Counted from the first letter of the stretch, positions 23,600 through 36,287 are shown. The stretch: 64,000 nucleotides of DNA from Phanerochaete sordida (GCA_019973155.2 BPQB01000056.1:62001-126000); one strand, 5' to 3'. Numbers and translations: made by a program. Notes: generated by a model from the letters alone, not told the origin.

Positions 23600-26337
23600 A
23601 TGGCTCATACTGCATACGCTCAGACTCGCCGCTCTTTCGGTGGCAAAGGCATGCGCTCTAGGGCTCTCGGCGTCCCCCTCGTCGTCGCCTCCCTCGTGCT
23701 CGCCCTCTTCTCCAGCACGGACGCTCGCGCTCTCCCGGACGGCAACAACGCTCTCTTCGCCCGCGACCAGACCGTTCAGGTTCCCGATCCGAGCCAGTTC
23801 GTCGTCGGCAGCATCATCGGCCAGCCGACGCAGACGCGCGAGTACTGGTTTGACGTCGAAGAGATGAATGGTGCCCCCGACGGCGTCAGCAAGCCTATGA
23901 TCGTCGTCAATGGTGAGCAACACAGGTCATGCGTCCCCTAACGCCATTGTCTTATGAAATGGGTCTCAGGCACTTTCCCGGGCCCGACCATCGAGGCTAA
24001 CGAAGGCGACACCGTTAAGGTGCATGTCACTAACCATATCAGCAACCGGACGTAGGTCGCGCGTCCCGTGAGATAATATAACGTTCGCTGACTCTCATTG
24101 TGACCGCAGTACCATCCACTGGCACGGCATCGTACGCCATCGTCCTCGGCTCTGCCCCATCTAACGCTCACATCGACGCTCTCACAGTTCCAAAATGGCA
24201 CGAACTACTACGACGGCGTCCAAGGAATTACGGAGTGCGGTATTCCCCCCGGACAGACCCTGACATACGAGTAGGTTTATCGACATACACCCATGACCTT
24301 CTCTGACCGTCCTGCGATCTCTCCAGATTTCCTCTCCAGGAATTTACGGGAACTACCTGGTGGCAGTGAGTGACCCGTGTTCCCCCCACACTTGGCATCG
24401 CGCTCACGCACCGCTCTATAGCTCCCGTACGCTCTAAAACCTTAAGCTAACTGCCCTTCCATGTTGGTGGCTAACACAGCCATGCGGCTTCCCTGACAGA
24501 CTGTACGTATTCTGCTGATGGTAGTGACTCGGTTCCGGCGCTGACGCGATGTTACTGCCGCAGTTGACACGCAATACACCGATGGCGAGGCCGGTGCTTT
24601 AATCGTTCACCCGAAGGCCTACCCCGCCGGCTTCCCGACGTGGGACGAAGACCTGGTCCTTCAGCTCGCCGACAACTACCACGAGCTGAGCGCTGCAATC
24701 ATCCCGAGCTACCTCAATGTGGGTGAAATACGGTCCGGCGTCGGGCATGATATTCACCAATTGTAGGGTGGCGGACGTCTTGCTCCGATTCAACTCGAGA
24801 CCCCGGACAGCGGTGTACGTTGCTACTGAGCTAATTATCCCCAGCTCTTTGCTAACGGTGCCATAGCTGACCAATGGCGTTGGGCAATACAACGGCAGCT
24901 CTGACTATTATAACGTGCGTGCCCATGTTTTGACATATGCGAACACTGGTTCACGTTGGTCGTATAGTTGAAGCTCCAGCCTGGCAAGACGTGAGTCTTG
25001 CAGCTTTAAGTCCGCTCCTGCTATTCTGACATGTGCACGCAGCTACCGCCTGCGCGTCATCCACATTGGCTCGTCCGCGCAAATCAAGTTCAGCATCGAC
25101 TTCCACAAGCTGACCGTCATCGAGACCGATAGCACTCTCAACGAGCCCTACGACGTGTCCAGCGTGACCCTCGCGGTTGCGCAGCGCTACAGTGTTCTCA
25201 TCACGACGAGCGAGAATGCGGAGCCGGATGGCAACTACTGGATCCGCACCGAGTACCTCAGCTTGTCTCCCGTCGCGGGCACCACCACAGACGTGCGCGC
25301 CATCCTCCGCTACGGCGACAGCAACGCAGACCCGACCACTGACGCGGACCCTGGCGTCCCGGGCTCCGATGTGGGCCCCCTCGACCTCAACAAGCTCGTT
25401 CCTTTTGTCCCCGAGACCCTGCCTGCCCCAACCAAGTACGTGTGTATGCGGACTCCGGGCAGGAGTGCGAGCTGATTGTGACGACTCAGGTCTTACACGG
25501 TCGACTTCGACATCAACAACACCACCACCGGCGGCCTTATCGCCAACATGAACGGCACGGTACGTCCGCTGCCCGTTCCTGCAGTCTCTGGACGCTGACG
25601 CGGCATGCAGAGCTGGGTGCCCTTCACGAACACCGCGACGCTCTTGAACGTCTTCGATGCCGAGAATGCCGGCAAGGTGTACTCGCCTGAGGGCGCCGCT
25701 GTCGAGTCTGGCGACCAGTTCATCGTCACTGCGGACAACATCGAGGTCCTGGACGTCCTGCTCGTGAGTTCGTTTCCGCGATCCCGATGTCATCTCCGCT
25801 GAGCGATTGGCGCAGCTTAACCAGGGTCTTGGGGACCATCCCTTCCATCTGCACGGCCACGCTCCGTGGATGTGAGTGTCGAAGTGTATCCGCAAGCAGG
25901 AGATATACTGATAGCATACAGCCTCGGCTTTGGATCGGGTTCGTTCACCGGCGAGGGTCTTAACACCGTTAACCCGATCAAGTACGTCGCCTCAGCGCTG
26001 CTCCCCGGTGCCAACTTCTAATGCGTAATACAGCCGCGATACCTTCGTAGTGCCGCAGGGCGGCTGGCTTGTCTTCCGCATCATCACGGACAACCGTAAG
26101 CCCCGTTATTTGAATGCGTTCTGACCCTCACTCACCCTTCGCTTTCAGCTGGAGCATGGACCCTTCATTGCCGTACGTCGCTTCTCTGATTGTGGCACTG
26201 CATAGACATGCTGATTGCGCCCGATAGACATCCAGTGGCACATGATGGCGGGTCTGCTCATGCAGATCGTCAGCCTGCCCTCGAAGATGAAGGATTTCGC
26301 CCTTCCGCAGGTCATCGCCGACCAGTGCAAGGCCTAA
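23600..26337 (+). CDS. Laccase-like multicopper oxidase MCO1
   Basis: Secreted copper oxidase that takes electrons from phenols or similar substrates and reduces oxygen to water. The N-terminus has a basic stretch and a hydrophobic core (LGVPLVVASLVLALF) ending near ADARA-like residues, a signal peptide or anchor. Copper loops: L1 TIHWHGI (exon at 24110-24131), L3 HPFHLHGH (25844-25867), and L4 HCHIQWHMMAGLL, split by an intron after its Cys codon (exons around 26149-26174 and 26230-26337). Residue Cys+10 is Leu, so a non-Met axial position. L2 (WWHxH...TQYTDG) sits across two or more short introns at 24340-24565 that I could not place with certainty. The gene has well over ten introns of about 50 bases; clear ones are 23913-23969, 24052-24109, 24132-24187 and 25438-25490. 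NGT and NTT sequons are present. Compared with classical basidiomycete laccases, the sequence is nearer to ascomycete-type laccase-like oxidases (TQYTDG, HCHIxWHM). Substrate unknown. Convergent with MCO2. Confidence 0.87.
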
Positions 26338-26932
26338 GAGATTTTTGCGCAGGAAGTGTGGACTGGACGCTTGAATTTCTGATGTCTCAAGAACCAATAT
26401 GCATGATGCCTTGTATCGACTGTACCGTATGTACGAGTAGTGGGCACCAATTTAGCTGCCTTGAATGTATGTAGTTTCCCAGCGCCATCTATGTGCTTTC
26501 CCCATATGCACTGTTTGTGCGATTTTTATTCGCATATTCACGACTCCTCATAACAACCAAGGTTCGGTTGGATGTCACAGACCCTTCGCAAAATTGAGCC
26601 ATGAAGACTATAAGAGAGTGGAAGGCAAAAGTACAGTAGTAAGGGCGACTGAAGAGCAGGTTCGACTTTGTATCACAGCGCTATTTTCTCGACCACATTT
26701 TTGATTCTGCAGCACGACCGAATATCTATACGATACATGGCTCTGCTTGTTCTCAGACCACAGACGGGACGAAAGGAGGGACAGAATGAGAGGGAAGACA
26801 AGATCAAGGGAAGGACAAGATGAAAGGAGGGACAGTCCGCAAGGAAGGACAGAACGAAAGGAGGGTGCATAGGCCAAGCCGCAAATCTTTTGAGACACCA
26901 AACCGCTCGGGAAACCTGACGGGATTCTTGAT
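26338..26932. other. Short spacer between convergent MCO1 and MCO2
   Basis: Holds a purine-rich imperfect repeat (26763-26866) and no gene. Both oxidase genes end here, so their 3' untranslated parts probably share this space. Confidence 0.5.
26763..26866 (+). repeat. Purine-rich imperfect repeat
   Basis: About 100 bases, mostly A and G on the + strand. GAAAGGAGGG occurs three times (26771, 26822, 26856), with variants such as GGAAGGACA between the copies. It lies between the 3' ends of two convergent genes. Confidence 0.75.
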
Positions 26933-29783
26933 TTAGGAGCTGCAGAAGCTGACGATGTCCGACGGGATGTCGAACTGGGACGACTTGGACGGCAGGCTGT
27001 TGATCTGCATGAGCAGGCCGGCCTCCATGTGCCAGGCGATGTCTATCGCAGGCGCGTGATCAGTATCCGTGCTGTACAGAATGTAAGGGAGGAACGTACG
27101 GCAGTGGATAGTCCAGATGCCGGCTGGATAAGGCGCCGCGTCAGTAGATGTCAGACAGGAAACAAAGAGAACGCACGGTTGTCGGTGACGAAGCGGGCGA
27201 CGAGCCAGCCGTTGCTGGGCACGGCGTAGGTGTCCCGGCTAGGTGCACGGCCCCGGTCAGCAAAGCGTAGAGGTCGCTGGTGGGGAACGTACTTGAGCGG
27301 GTTGACAGTGTTGAGGCCCGTGCCGTCGTAGGTGCCCGTGCCAGAGCCGAGGCTGCAGGCGGGTCAGTCAGGGCGCGTAGCGTCGGCTGCGCAGGCGACG
27401 CACATGTAGGGGGAGTGGCCGTGCAGGTGGAAGGGGTGGACGCCCGCGCCGCCGTTCACCTGTGCCCGTCGTCAGCGGCCGTCGCCTCGGCGAGCAGATG
27501 TAAGCGCACCAGGAGCAGGTCGACGACCTGGATGTCGTCCTCGGTGATCATGAACTGGTTGGTGGACTGGATGCTCGCGCCCTCGGGTGCGTAGGAGCCG
27601 TCGGAGTTGACGATCTGGAGGAGCGTCGATGTGCCCGAGAGGGGCGACCAGACCTGCGAGGACCGTCAGCGGAGGCTCTGATAGTCAAACACATGTGGAC
27701 GAGCGCACCGTGCCGTTCATGTTCGCGGAGGTCGCGCCGGCGCTGTCGACGGCGATGCTGAAGTCGACGGTGTAGGACCTAGCGGGGCTATGTCAGCAGG
27801 CGCATAGGAATGTCAGAGTGTCGCGCCGTGACGTACTTGGTGCTGTCCGGCGGGGTGGTCGCGACGGCGGGCACGAGCGCGGTGTCGTCGAGGTCGGAGA
27901 GGCCCGCGCCGGGCACGCCGGGGTCGGTGTCGGTCGTGGGGTCGGCGGTGCTGTTGGCGTAGCGCATGATGCCGCGGATGTCGGTGGTGGTGCCGGAGAC
28001 GGAGGCGGCGCTGATGAGCTCGGCGCGGATCCAGTAGTCGCCCGCGGGCTCGGCGTCCTGGTTCGTGGTGACGAGCACGCTGTAGCGCTGCGCGACGTTG
28101 AGGGTGATGCCCTCGACCTCGTCTGACTGCGTGAGCGTGCTGTCGGCCTCGATGACGGTCAGCGCGTGGTAGTCGATGCTGAAGCGGATCTGCGCGGCGG
28201 AGCCCATGTGGATGAGGCGCAGGCGATAGCTGACGGCGGATCAGTCAGTGCGCGAAAGCGCTGCGAACTAGGGGCTTACGTCTTGCCGGACTCGAGGTTG
28301 AGCTGAGTAGAACAGGCGATCAGTGAAAGAAGATTCTCAGAAGGCGCTTGGTCTTACGTTGAAGTAGTCAGTGCTACCATCGTACTGACCAACACCGTTG
28401 ATAGCCTGGTCAAACCGTGAGCAGCCTGCCATCGGTCGAAGCGAAGCCACGTACACCGCTGTCGGGGACCTCAAGCTCGAGCGCGGAAAGAGTGCCGCCA
28501 CCCTGAAGCGCAAGATAAGCACAAATCAGGAGCAGCGGAGCGTATCTGAGCGTACCTGAGTGTACTGCTGAGCGATGGTGCTGCTGAAGGTGTGGTAGAC
28601 ATCGGTCAGGGCGATGACGATGTCCTCGTCCCACGTCGGGAAGCCGGAGGGGTACGACGTCGGGTGGACGATGAGCGGGCCCTCGATGCCGTCCGTGTAC
28701 TGCGTGGCATCTAAATGCAAGGTTCGTCAGGGTCAGCGGGGCCAAATAACGGAGTACGCACAGTCTGTTCCCCGCGGGTGTCAGCAGCACGCTGTCATCA
28801 GTAACGCAAAGCGGCAGGAGGATAGGCGCAGAGACGCACGCGCACTGATAGGCACTGCGTCAGCTCAGAAGTCTGTCCGGGGGCGAGACCACTCACTGCC
28901 ACCACGTTGTGCCCGAAAAGTCCGCGACGCTGAAACTAAGAGTAAAAACGCGCGTGAGCGGCGCGGCGCCAGACGCGAAGCGGGGTTACGTGCGTGTAGG
29001 TCTGCGACGAGCCGGCGGGGATGCCGCACTCGGTGACGGAGGCGGTGCCGTCGTAGTAGTTCGTGCCGTTCTGGTACTGCAGTGCGCGTCAGTGTGCAGC
29101 TACGCGCGGCGGGCCCGAGACGGCGTACGATGCCGTGCCAGTGGATCGTGCTGCGGGGCGGGGTCAGCGGGCGGCGGGCGGCGGGAGGCGGCGCACTCAC
29201 GTCGCCGTGGACATCGAATTCGTCACCGTGACGGAGATCGTGTCGCCCTGGTTCGCCTCGATGGTCGGCCCCGGGAACTGTCCTGCGCAGCGTCAGCCAG
29301 AAAAACGAAAGCACGGACAGCGGGCGCACCGTTCACGACGAGCATGCTCTTCGAGAACCCGTCGGGCGAGCCGTCGATCTCGGTGATCGTGAAGTCGAAC
29401 GTGCGCGTCGTGGGGGCCTCGCCGATGATGCTGCCGACGACGAAGCTGCTCGCGGCGGGCGTCGCGACGGTGTCGCGGCGCACGAGCGGCGCGGAGGCGT
29501 TGCGGGCGAGGGCGTGAGCATGCGCGGTCGCATTGTGCGTGTGCACGGTCGCGTTGTGGGCGTGGGGGCCGGCGTGGCGTGCGATCGGGAGGGCGCGGTG
29601 CGCGTGCGGGAAGGCACCGTGCCTGCGCGTGAGCGAACGCGCGTCGGCGCCGCCCGCGAGGGCGAGGAGCACGGCGGCGAGGACGAGCGGGAGGCAGAGC
29701 GCGGCGGTGCGCAGGGCGAAGCGGCCGCCGTTGCGGGTGGCGCGGTGCCCGCGGTCGGGCGTGGTGTGCGCGGTGGGCTGCAT
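26933..29783 (-). CDS. Laccase-like multicopper oxidase MCO2 with a His-rich N-terminal segment
   Basis: Paralogue of MCO1 and MCO3. Signal peptide: RFALRTAALCLPLVLAAVLL (residues 21-40) ending near GGADARS. Copper loops: L1 TIHWHGI, L3 HPFHLHGH (about 27424-27447) and L4 HCHIAWHMEAGLL (exons near 27100 and 27038-26933, intron after the Cys codon as in MCO1), with Leu at the axial position. The mature core starts near SSFVVGSIIGE. The N-terminus differs from the paralogues: residues 55-93 are rich in His and Ala, include NAT sequons and lie between two Arg-Arg pairs (53-54 and 102-103). The protein ends ...IVSFCSS. The start is the Met that aligns with the starts of MCO1 and MCO3 and sits 65 bases after the shared TATA element; a Met 20 codons upstream is less likely. 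Introns are many and short, with boundaries at the same places as in MCO1 where I could check. The L2 region (28720-28900) is not fully resolved. Confidence 0.86.
29475..29621 (-). repeat. His/Ala-rich coding segment of MCO2
   Basis: Codes for residues 55-103 of MCO2. Ten His occur within about 40 residues, in words such as HAH, HTH and HNAT, flanked by Arg-Arg pairs that resemble Kex2 sites. It is absent from MCO1 and MCO3, which have about 15 residues at this place. Confidence 0.75.
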
Positions 29784-29836
29784 GTCTGCGAAGGAGTGGA
29801 TGACCTGGGGGCCTGGCGACCTCTGTGCTGGCCTGC

Positions 29837-29848
29837 GAGGCATTTATA
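29837..29848 (-). promoter_or_regulatory. Core promoter of MCO2 (shared 12-base TATA element)
   Basis: On the minus strand this reads TATAAATGCCTC, identical to the element before MCO1 and MCO3, and starts 65 bases before the ATG at 29783. Confidence 0.8.
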
Positions 29849-31974
29849 GTGCGCTCGCGCAGTCGACGCGTCCTGACTCTGCGTCGAGGGCCCTGTGCTG
29901 TCCGAGCATCGCGCTGCCCGTCTCACGAGACGGACGCGTTACTACGAACAAGGCTGTCAGAAGGCGGGGCTGGCCAGGCAAACGCGCGGGTGACGGCAGC
30001 GCGTGCGCGCGCGCGAGCTCCCCGATGTCCCGGCCTCTCGGTGCCCCGCTTGTTCACCTGCCAAACGGAGGAGGTCAGCATCGTCGATGGCAGAAGCACG
30101 TCCGCCCCACCAGAATCACGCACGCGCCCGATCCGAGCCCGGCGGCAGCGCGTCGCGTGCCCCAGCCGTCACACGCGTGCGAGCGGCGAGGGCCGCGCTG
30201 GCGGGGAAGCGCACCCGCGGCGGGCGCGTCCGAGGCAATAACGCTGCGGCCGAGATCTGGGCTGCCAGAACGTGAGTACCGCGGCGGTCCCGTTCGTTCG
30301 CGCGCAGCACGCACTTGATTGGCATGATCGCCGTCGCGATTTGCGTGCGCACAGCATGGGAAGCGGTCGCCAGGGTGCGCGCCGCATGTCCGCGCGTCGA
30401 CGCTGCGCTCTCGCGACGGCGAGTGTACGCTCTGCGCTGGGACGCGGAGCGCACGGGGCGAGGCTCGGGCCCGGCGCAGGGCTGCTCGCCGGCGCGTTAC
30501 GGCAGGGACGCGCCAGTGCGGGGGCAGCTGCCCTTGGCGAGCGCGGCGTCGGCTACACGCACGGCCGCACACGGCGTTCGCCTGGCGGGCTGGACTGTGC
30601 GCGGCCGATATTGCATTCGTAGGGAGAAGGTAGGGAGAAGGCGGGATGCGATATCCGCGTGTTGGGTTTGACGGACGAGAAGCTCGCTGCGGCTGTGCGC
30701 GGCTGGCGGAGTGATGAGTTGGCGAAATTTCGAATGAGTTTGATTCGACTGACTTTGCTTCGAATCAGGCTCGCGTACCTGGGAGCGCGAAGTCCGACAG
30801 CTGAGACATGCTGAATATGCCCTGCTATGGGCAGCCCGCCGCGAACAGCCCACGCACGCACATGTCGGTGGGAGGACGGGCGGGACTGAATGCGCGCGCA
30901 ACTGCTACCTCCGCCCGCGCTCTTGTGCGCTCTGTGCTTGGCTACGCGGGACGTCCGTCTCTGGCGTACGCGATCCGCGTTTCTGGCGTGCGGGGGCCGC
31001 GTCCTTGTCTATGCGTGATGCGCTTCTCTGGCGCGCCGCGGACGGCAATGCCGCAGCGCGGGTGCCACGACCATCGCGCGCACGTGACGCGCGCATCGGG
31101 GCCCTACTGCCAGGCACGCGCGCGATAAGCTTTCCTTCCACCTGGCCTGCGCGGCCGCGCAGGGTCTCGCCCACCGCGATTACGTAGCGCCCTCCCACGA
31201 CGCATTGTCCCAGGGCGCACGGCCATGATGCATGAGGCTCGCAGGGCGTTGCGGAGCCATTAGGGAATAGCGTGTAAAGGCCGCAAGCAAACGTAGTCAG
31301 GGCTGCCGAGGGAGAGCAGCGCGAGGAGAGGGGGCAGGTCGCCGGGAGCGAGGGGCGAAGGGCGCGCAGGCCCGAAAGCGCGCGGGCTTCCAGAGAACGT
31401 CCGTCGTGCCACGACGCCCGCGCGACGCGCGCCTGGGCCCTGCTGCGCGGTGTGCGGGCGCACGGGTGCGCAGCGCGTCCGACGGGCGTAGGAGCGCGAC
31501 GGGTGTACAGGTGGGTACTTGGGATGGTAACGTGCGTCGGCCCCGAGACCCTCGGAGCCCACGCGTACGTACGCAGGTCCCATGAATCGGGGCCGGCGGG
31601 GGCCACGCGCCCCGGCGGGGGACAAGCGCGCGCGGCGTTGTGGCGCTGGGACCTGATGCGATGCTCGCGCGTGCGTTATTGCGGCCGAGCCCGCACGTCC
31701 TGCGCTTTGGCGCGTCGTACGAGCAGAGGATGCGCTGTCGGAGTGCTTTCATGGGTTCGGCGCCGTCGTGCCCGGCCCTGCATAGATGGAGTCAGGCTTG
31801 AGGGGGACGAGCATGCCCGTCGCCGACGCGTCTCGCGCGGCGCCTGCGCCGGCGGAGCGTGCTTCGCTGTTCCCAGGGTGTACGATGCCGGTGGTACGCG
31901 GATTGCGGAGGCCAAGCGGGGCTGTAATAGAGGCGAACGTTGTATTAGGGAGTACGTAACGGGTGTGCCTGGGC

Positions 31975-34280
31975 GCGGAATTCTATTTGGGAGGGCGGCA
32001 GCAGAGGAGAACGGTGCGGTTTTGGTGGACGGCAGCGGGAGCGCGTCCGCCGCCGACGCGACCCTGCGGAGGAGTCAGCTGGAGAGGTGGCTGGAGATGT
32101 GCTAACGGCGTACGTTATTTCGATAGCTTTGGTTCCAATAGAATGTGGTGGGAGTGTTGATCGGGGCTAGGTCGAAACCAACCAACGGCTGACGCAATTT
32201 GCATGCATTGTATTCGCTCGAATGCATTTGCCGCTGAGGCAAAACTGGGTGTGCAGTAGCGGAGGAGTGAGACTCAATCTTGGCTGCAACCCGCTGCGAA
32301 AGTGCGTCCACCGCCGACGAGGTCCTGTGGAGGAGTCAGCTGAAGGAGTGGCTCGCGATGTGCTAACGGCATACCCTTGTCCGACGAGCTCTTTGTTCGC
32401 AATAGCACATGGAGAACAAATAACGCCGACGAAGACACGCATCCACGATACGCTGAGCGGGACCGGAAGACGAGACCACTCGCATGCTTCTCTATCGCTC
32501 CGGCCCCGTCTCCTTCGAGTAGATCAAAGCGGACTCTGCTGCAAACTCTGACGTGACGGCTGGGAATATGATTTGGACGTGCAGCATGGGGGGAGTGAGA
32601 CATAACCCTGGCTGCAGCCCGGTCGCGAAAGGGCCCCACCGCCGCCGAGGCCCTGCAAAGGAGTCAGCTGCAGGCGCAGCCCAATTGTGCTAACGACATA
32701 CCCGTGCCCGATGAATGCTTTGGTTCCGATAGAATACCATCTCATAGAGCGAACGATGTCAATGAGGATGCACATCGGGGAGGCGCCGCGCGGCACCGAC
32801 GGACACGGCCACTCGCATACCCCTCAATCGCTCGTGCAGCTCCTCCGCTGAGGAGCGCGGAGCCGGCCCCGCCGCAACCAGCTCTTCCGCGGAACCTGCT
32901 CGAACGAGCGTCCGCTGCTTTCTGTCCCGACGGCCGCGCAAGCTGGCATCGGCCTGCCGCACGGGGCAGGGCGGGAGACCGTCCTGGCGGGGTTCCTCAA
33001 CCGCCGGCGTGACGCTGCGGAGGAGTCAGCTGCAGGAGCGGCTGACGCTGCGCTGAGTACACACCTTTGTCCTATGCACTCTCTGATTTCGATAGAACCT
33101 GGCGAAAGGAGGATGTCGATGCAGACGGAGACACCAGGAGGCACCGACGGGTGAGACCACTCGCACAGCCTTCAATCGCTCGCGTACCTCCCCCGGCGAG
33201 GGGTGCGGAGCCTGCCCTGCTGCAGCCAGATTTTCCACGGGGTCCGTTCGACTGCCCGGACGCTGTCCTCCTTCGTGATGGCCGCGGGACTTGACTTCAG
33301 TGTGTAGAACCTGAGGAGGACGGTACGAGTGAGCACGCCCGCCGCCCACGCGGCCCTGTCCCTGTGGAGGAGTTGGCTGGAGGCGCGGCGGGGGATGTGC
33401 CAACGCCGTACGTCGTTTCGGCGAGATCGTGCGTTCCGGCAGACATGCCCACGCAACGACGTAAACAACGATGTGAATGTGGGGAAAGCCAAGCAGACCC
33501 GACGAGGCCGCCCGCGCACCTCTCAAACTTGCGCGTACCGCCTCCGCCGAGACGAACGAAAGTGGCAGTCGCACGGTTCAGCACTTGACGCGATCTGCGC
33601 GACTGGCCGGACGCGGAACTTGACTTCGGCCTGCCGCAGGAGGGGAGCGGGCGACAGTCCTCGCGGGATATCTCAGCCACCGCGGCGGTCCAGCAGAGTC
33701 GGCTGCAGGCGCGGCGGGAGGTGTGCTGCCGACGTGCGTTCTTTCTGCGGAGACTTTCGTTCTGACAGAGCGTGGTGCGCGAGCAACGGCGGGGTGTATC
33801 GTTGAAAAAGCTGGGCGGAACCGATGGACGCGGCGGTGCGCATGCCCTTCGGGCGCGCGCGCACCGTCGCCGCGGAGGGCGCGCCGTGGCATAGTCTTTC
33901 TGCGGCGCCTGCGCGACCACCCGGACGCGGCTCCCTGCCGTCCGCTGAGGATCGCGCCGCTGGCGCTCTCGCGGTAGGATCCCGCCCGAACGCCTTTCGG
34001 AATGTGATTTTTGGCGTGCAGTAGAAGAGCAGTAGGTGACATTCCGGGAGGGATTCCGCCGCCACCGAGGCCCGAGGCGGTCCTGTGGAACAGTCAGCTG
34101 GAGACGCGGCTGGAGATGTGCTAACGACGTACAGTTGTCCGATGAATGGCTTGCTTCCCCATAGAACGACGCGAGAACGATGTGGACGGGGATCGGGGAG
34201 AAGCCGCGCGGGACGGATGGACAAGGCGCGTACCTGTTCTGCTGGGGAGCACAGAACAGGCCCCGCCGCAGCGAAAGCAT
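31975..34280 (+). repeat. Degenerate tandem array, about seven units of 260-400 bases
   Basis: A recurring core, GTCAGCTG followed by a G-rich stretch and GATGTGCTAACG, starts at 32074, 32335, 32663, 33025, 33372, 33698 and 34093, giving spacings of 261, 328, 362, 347, 326 and 395. Before the core most units have a CACCGCCGCCGA-like stretch. About 65 bases after it several have CGATAGAA (32128, 32736, 33088, 34160, with changes). Three carry ACCACTCGCA followed by TCAATCGCTC (32475, 32808, 33158). Copies differ by many substitutions and indels, so this is an old array. It does not code in a steady frame. Confidence 0.75.
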
Positions 34281-35527
34281 TCCGGGCTCAGCGCGCCCGG
34301 CCGGCCGTCGTTCTCACAGGGCACCACGGTGACCGCTGCCAGACGTCTTCTGACCACGCCTATCAGCACGGCGACAGCGCATGAGCGGGGACATTTGACA
34401 TACGATGTAGAAATCGTGCATGTGCGACGTGCGGCGATCTGCATGGTGTGGGACGGTACGATCGGTGGAGAACGCGTCGAGAAGGGCGGCATCAGAGCTG
34501 TGGGACGGCGGTATGGTTTCGGTGACGGGCGTGAGAACGCTACATGTGTATGGGTAAGGCACGCGCAATGGTGCTCACAGTTGCAGGTATTCGCGGATTG
34601 GATGTCGTGCAGAGGCACATGCAGTCTCGCGCCAGAGGTGAGAGGCCTCGGATCGCGGCGGCGGACGTTGGCCTCTCAGCTGGCCCTGCGAAAACGCCTG
34701 AGCCCCGCGAGCGCCGCTCGTCCTCGCCGACGGATGGCGCGCTGCGGTATCAAAGTGAGTCCAGAGCGCGTCGCCATGGTGCCTGCTCCCGAGCCGTCTG
34801 TGGAACGAACGCGAGCTGGGGGTGCTGCGCAGCGGGGAGCGCAGCCGTCGTTTGATCACGGACATCGCCGGCGGAGCTCGAACTCTCGCGCGCGGGGTTG
34901 GACCTCCGACGCCGTTGTGGCGTTGCGGCGTCTGTAGCTGACGTCATACCGAGCTGCAGACTGGGTGCTCGCGATGTGCAGGCTGTCGTAGCCTGTCGGG
35001 CAGAGAGCATACTGCGTGACTGTCATGTAACTGAGGCAAGCGTGTCGGTCCACGGCCCCCTACTTGCCCGCGGACGTGCTTCCATGACGGCCGTCACCGC
35101 CGCCGCACGGCCACGCCGCCACGGCGGACGGCCACGCTGCGCTCGAGCGGGTCCAGAGACCATCACACGGCGACACCACGCTGCTTCTCCAGCGACTCGC
35201 CCCAGACCTGCTCTACGAACGCTCCCACGGGCATCTCCGCCTGGCCTTCGAACAGGGCAGTGCGTGGCGGCGGACGCGCAGCACGCGCCGGCGCCCATCG
35301 CGGGAGACGCACTCGACAGCGGCAGATCGCAGCCGCGCTCCAGCCAATCGCGCTCCCTTACGTCCGCGTTGCACATCCCCTGTCAAAATGCGGGCGTCCT
35401 GCCAGTGGGTTGCTGCGAGCAGCCGCATCAAAAGGGCTTTGGCACTGTGCATGGACGGGACGCGGCCCTGGACGTCGTCATGTGGTGGCGACCGCGATCT
35501 GTCGAGTAGGCGTGCGCGCATATATCT

Positions 35528-36287
35528 CCGCAGCGCGGCGACGGCGCGCTGCAGGGCGTCCGCTCTGCCGCACAGCGAGTGTGCGCTGCTTCGGAGGGAG
35601 GTGGAACCAGGGGACCGCGCAGGAATGGGCACTGCGGGTGTCTTTGCCCGGGACACAAATGATGCTGGGTGGTAGCATGGCTGCAGGTGCGCGCACTAGC
35701 TGCGCGAGGGCGTGCACGATGCGCAACATGCCGTGGAGCCCTCGCTTCGCTCGTGTCCTTTGCGCGCAAACCCCAGCGTCGTCTCATCCACTACACACCA
35801 CCCCCACGCCTGCCCGTCTCCCTACCCAGCGCCCAGAGCACCCTCTGCGCTCGAAGGCCACGCCTAGGCCCTCTTGTGCGCAACACCCGCCCTCCGCCAG
35901 TTGCGCAGCTCCACACATCCCACTCAGCGCTCTGCGCGGCGCTGGGGACTGTCGGCACGCGCTGCGCAAGGACACGGCGCGGACATCTAGCAGACGACGA
36001 GCCGCGCGGCGCCGCTGCTACTGGAACGCGCAAGCGGGAAGGCTCCCGCCCGCGGAGGCCCTTCGGTGGACGTCGGTGGACGTATGCAGAGACGCAGGGT
36101 GCCGGCGGGCGGACGCCACGCAGGACCAGCACACGCTGCCGTCTACAGCACACCCGAGTAGCCACACCTACTAGGTGTCTGCACCCTGGCGCGGCGGCCA
36201 TACACGATCCCGCTGGCCTCCCAGCATCGCATGCGCGCGACTGTCATGCCACACGCCGCGTGCGTATAGCTCCGCAGCGCGGCGACG
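35528..36287 (+). repeat. Pair of short direct repeats
   Basis: CTCCGCAGCGCGGCGACG occurs at about 35528 and 36268, each preceded by GCGCATATAT or GCGTATAG. The copies lie about 740 bases apart inside the GC-rich block; the sequence between them is not repeated. Confidence 0.5.
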
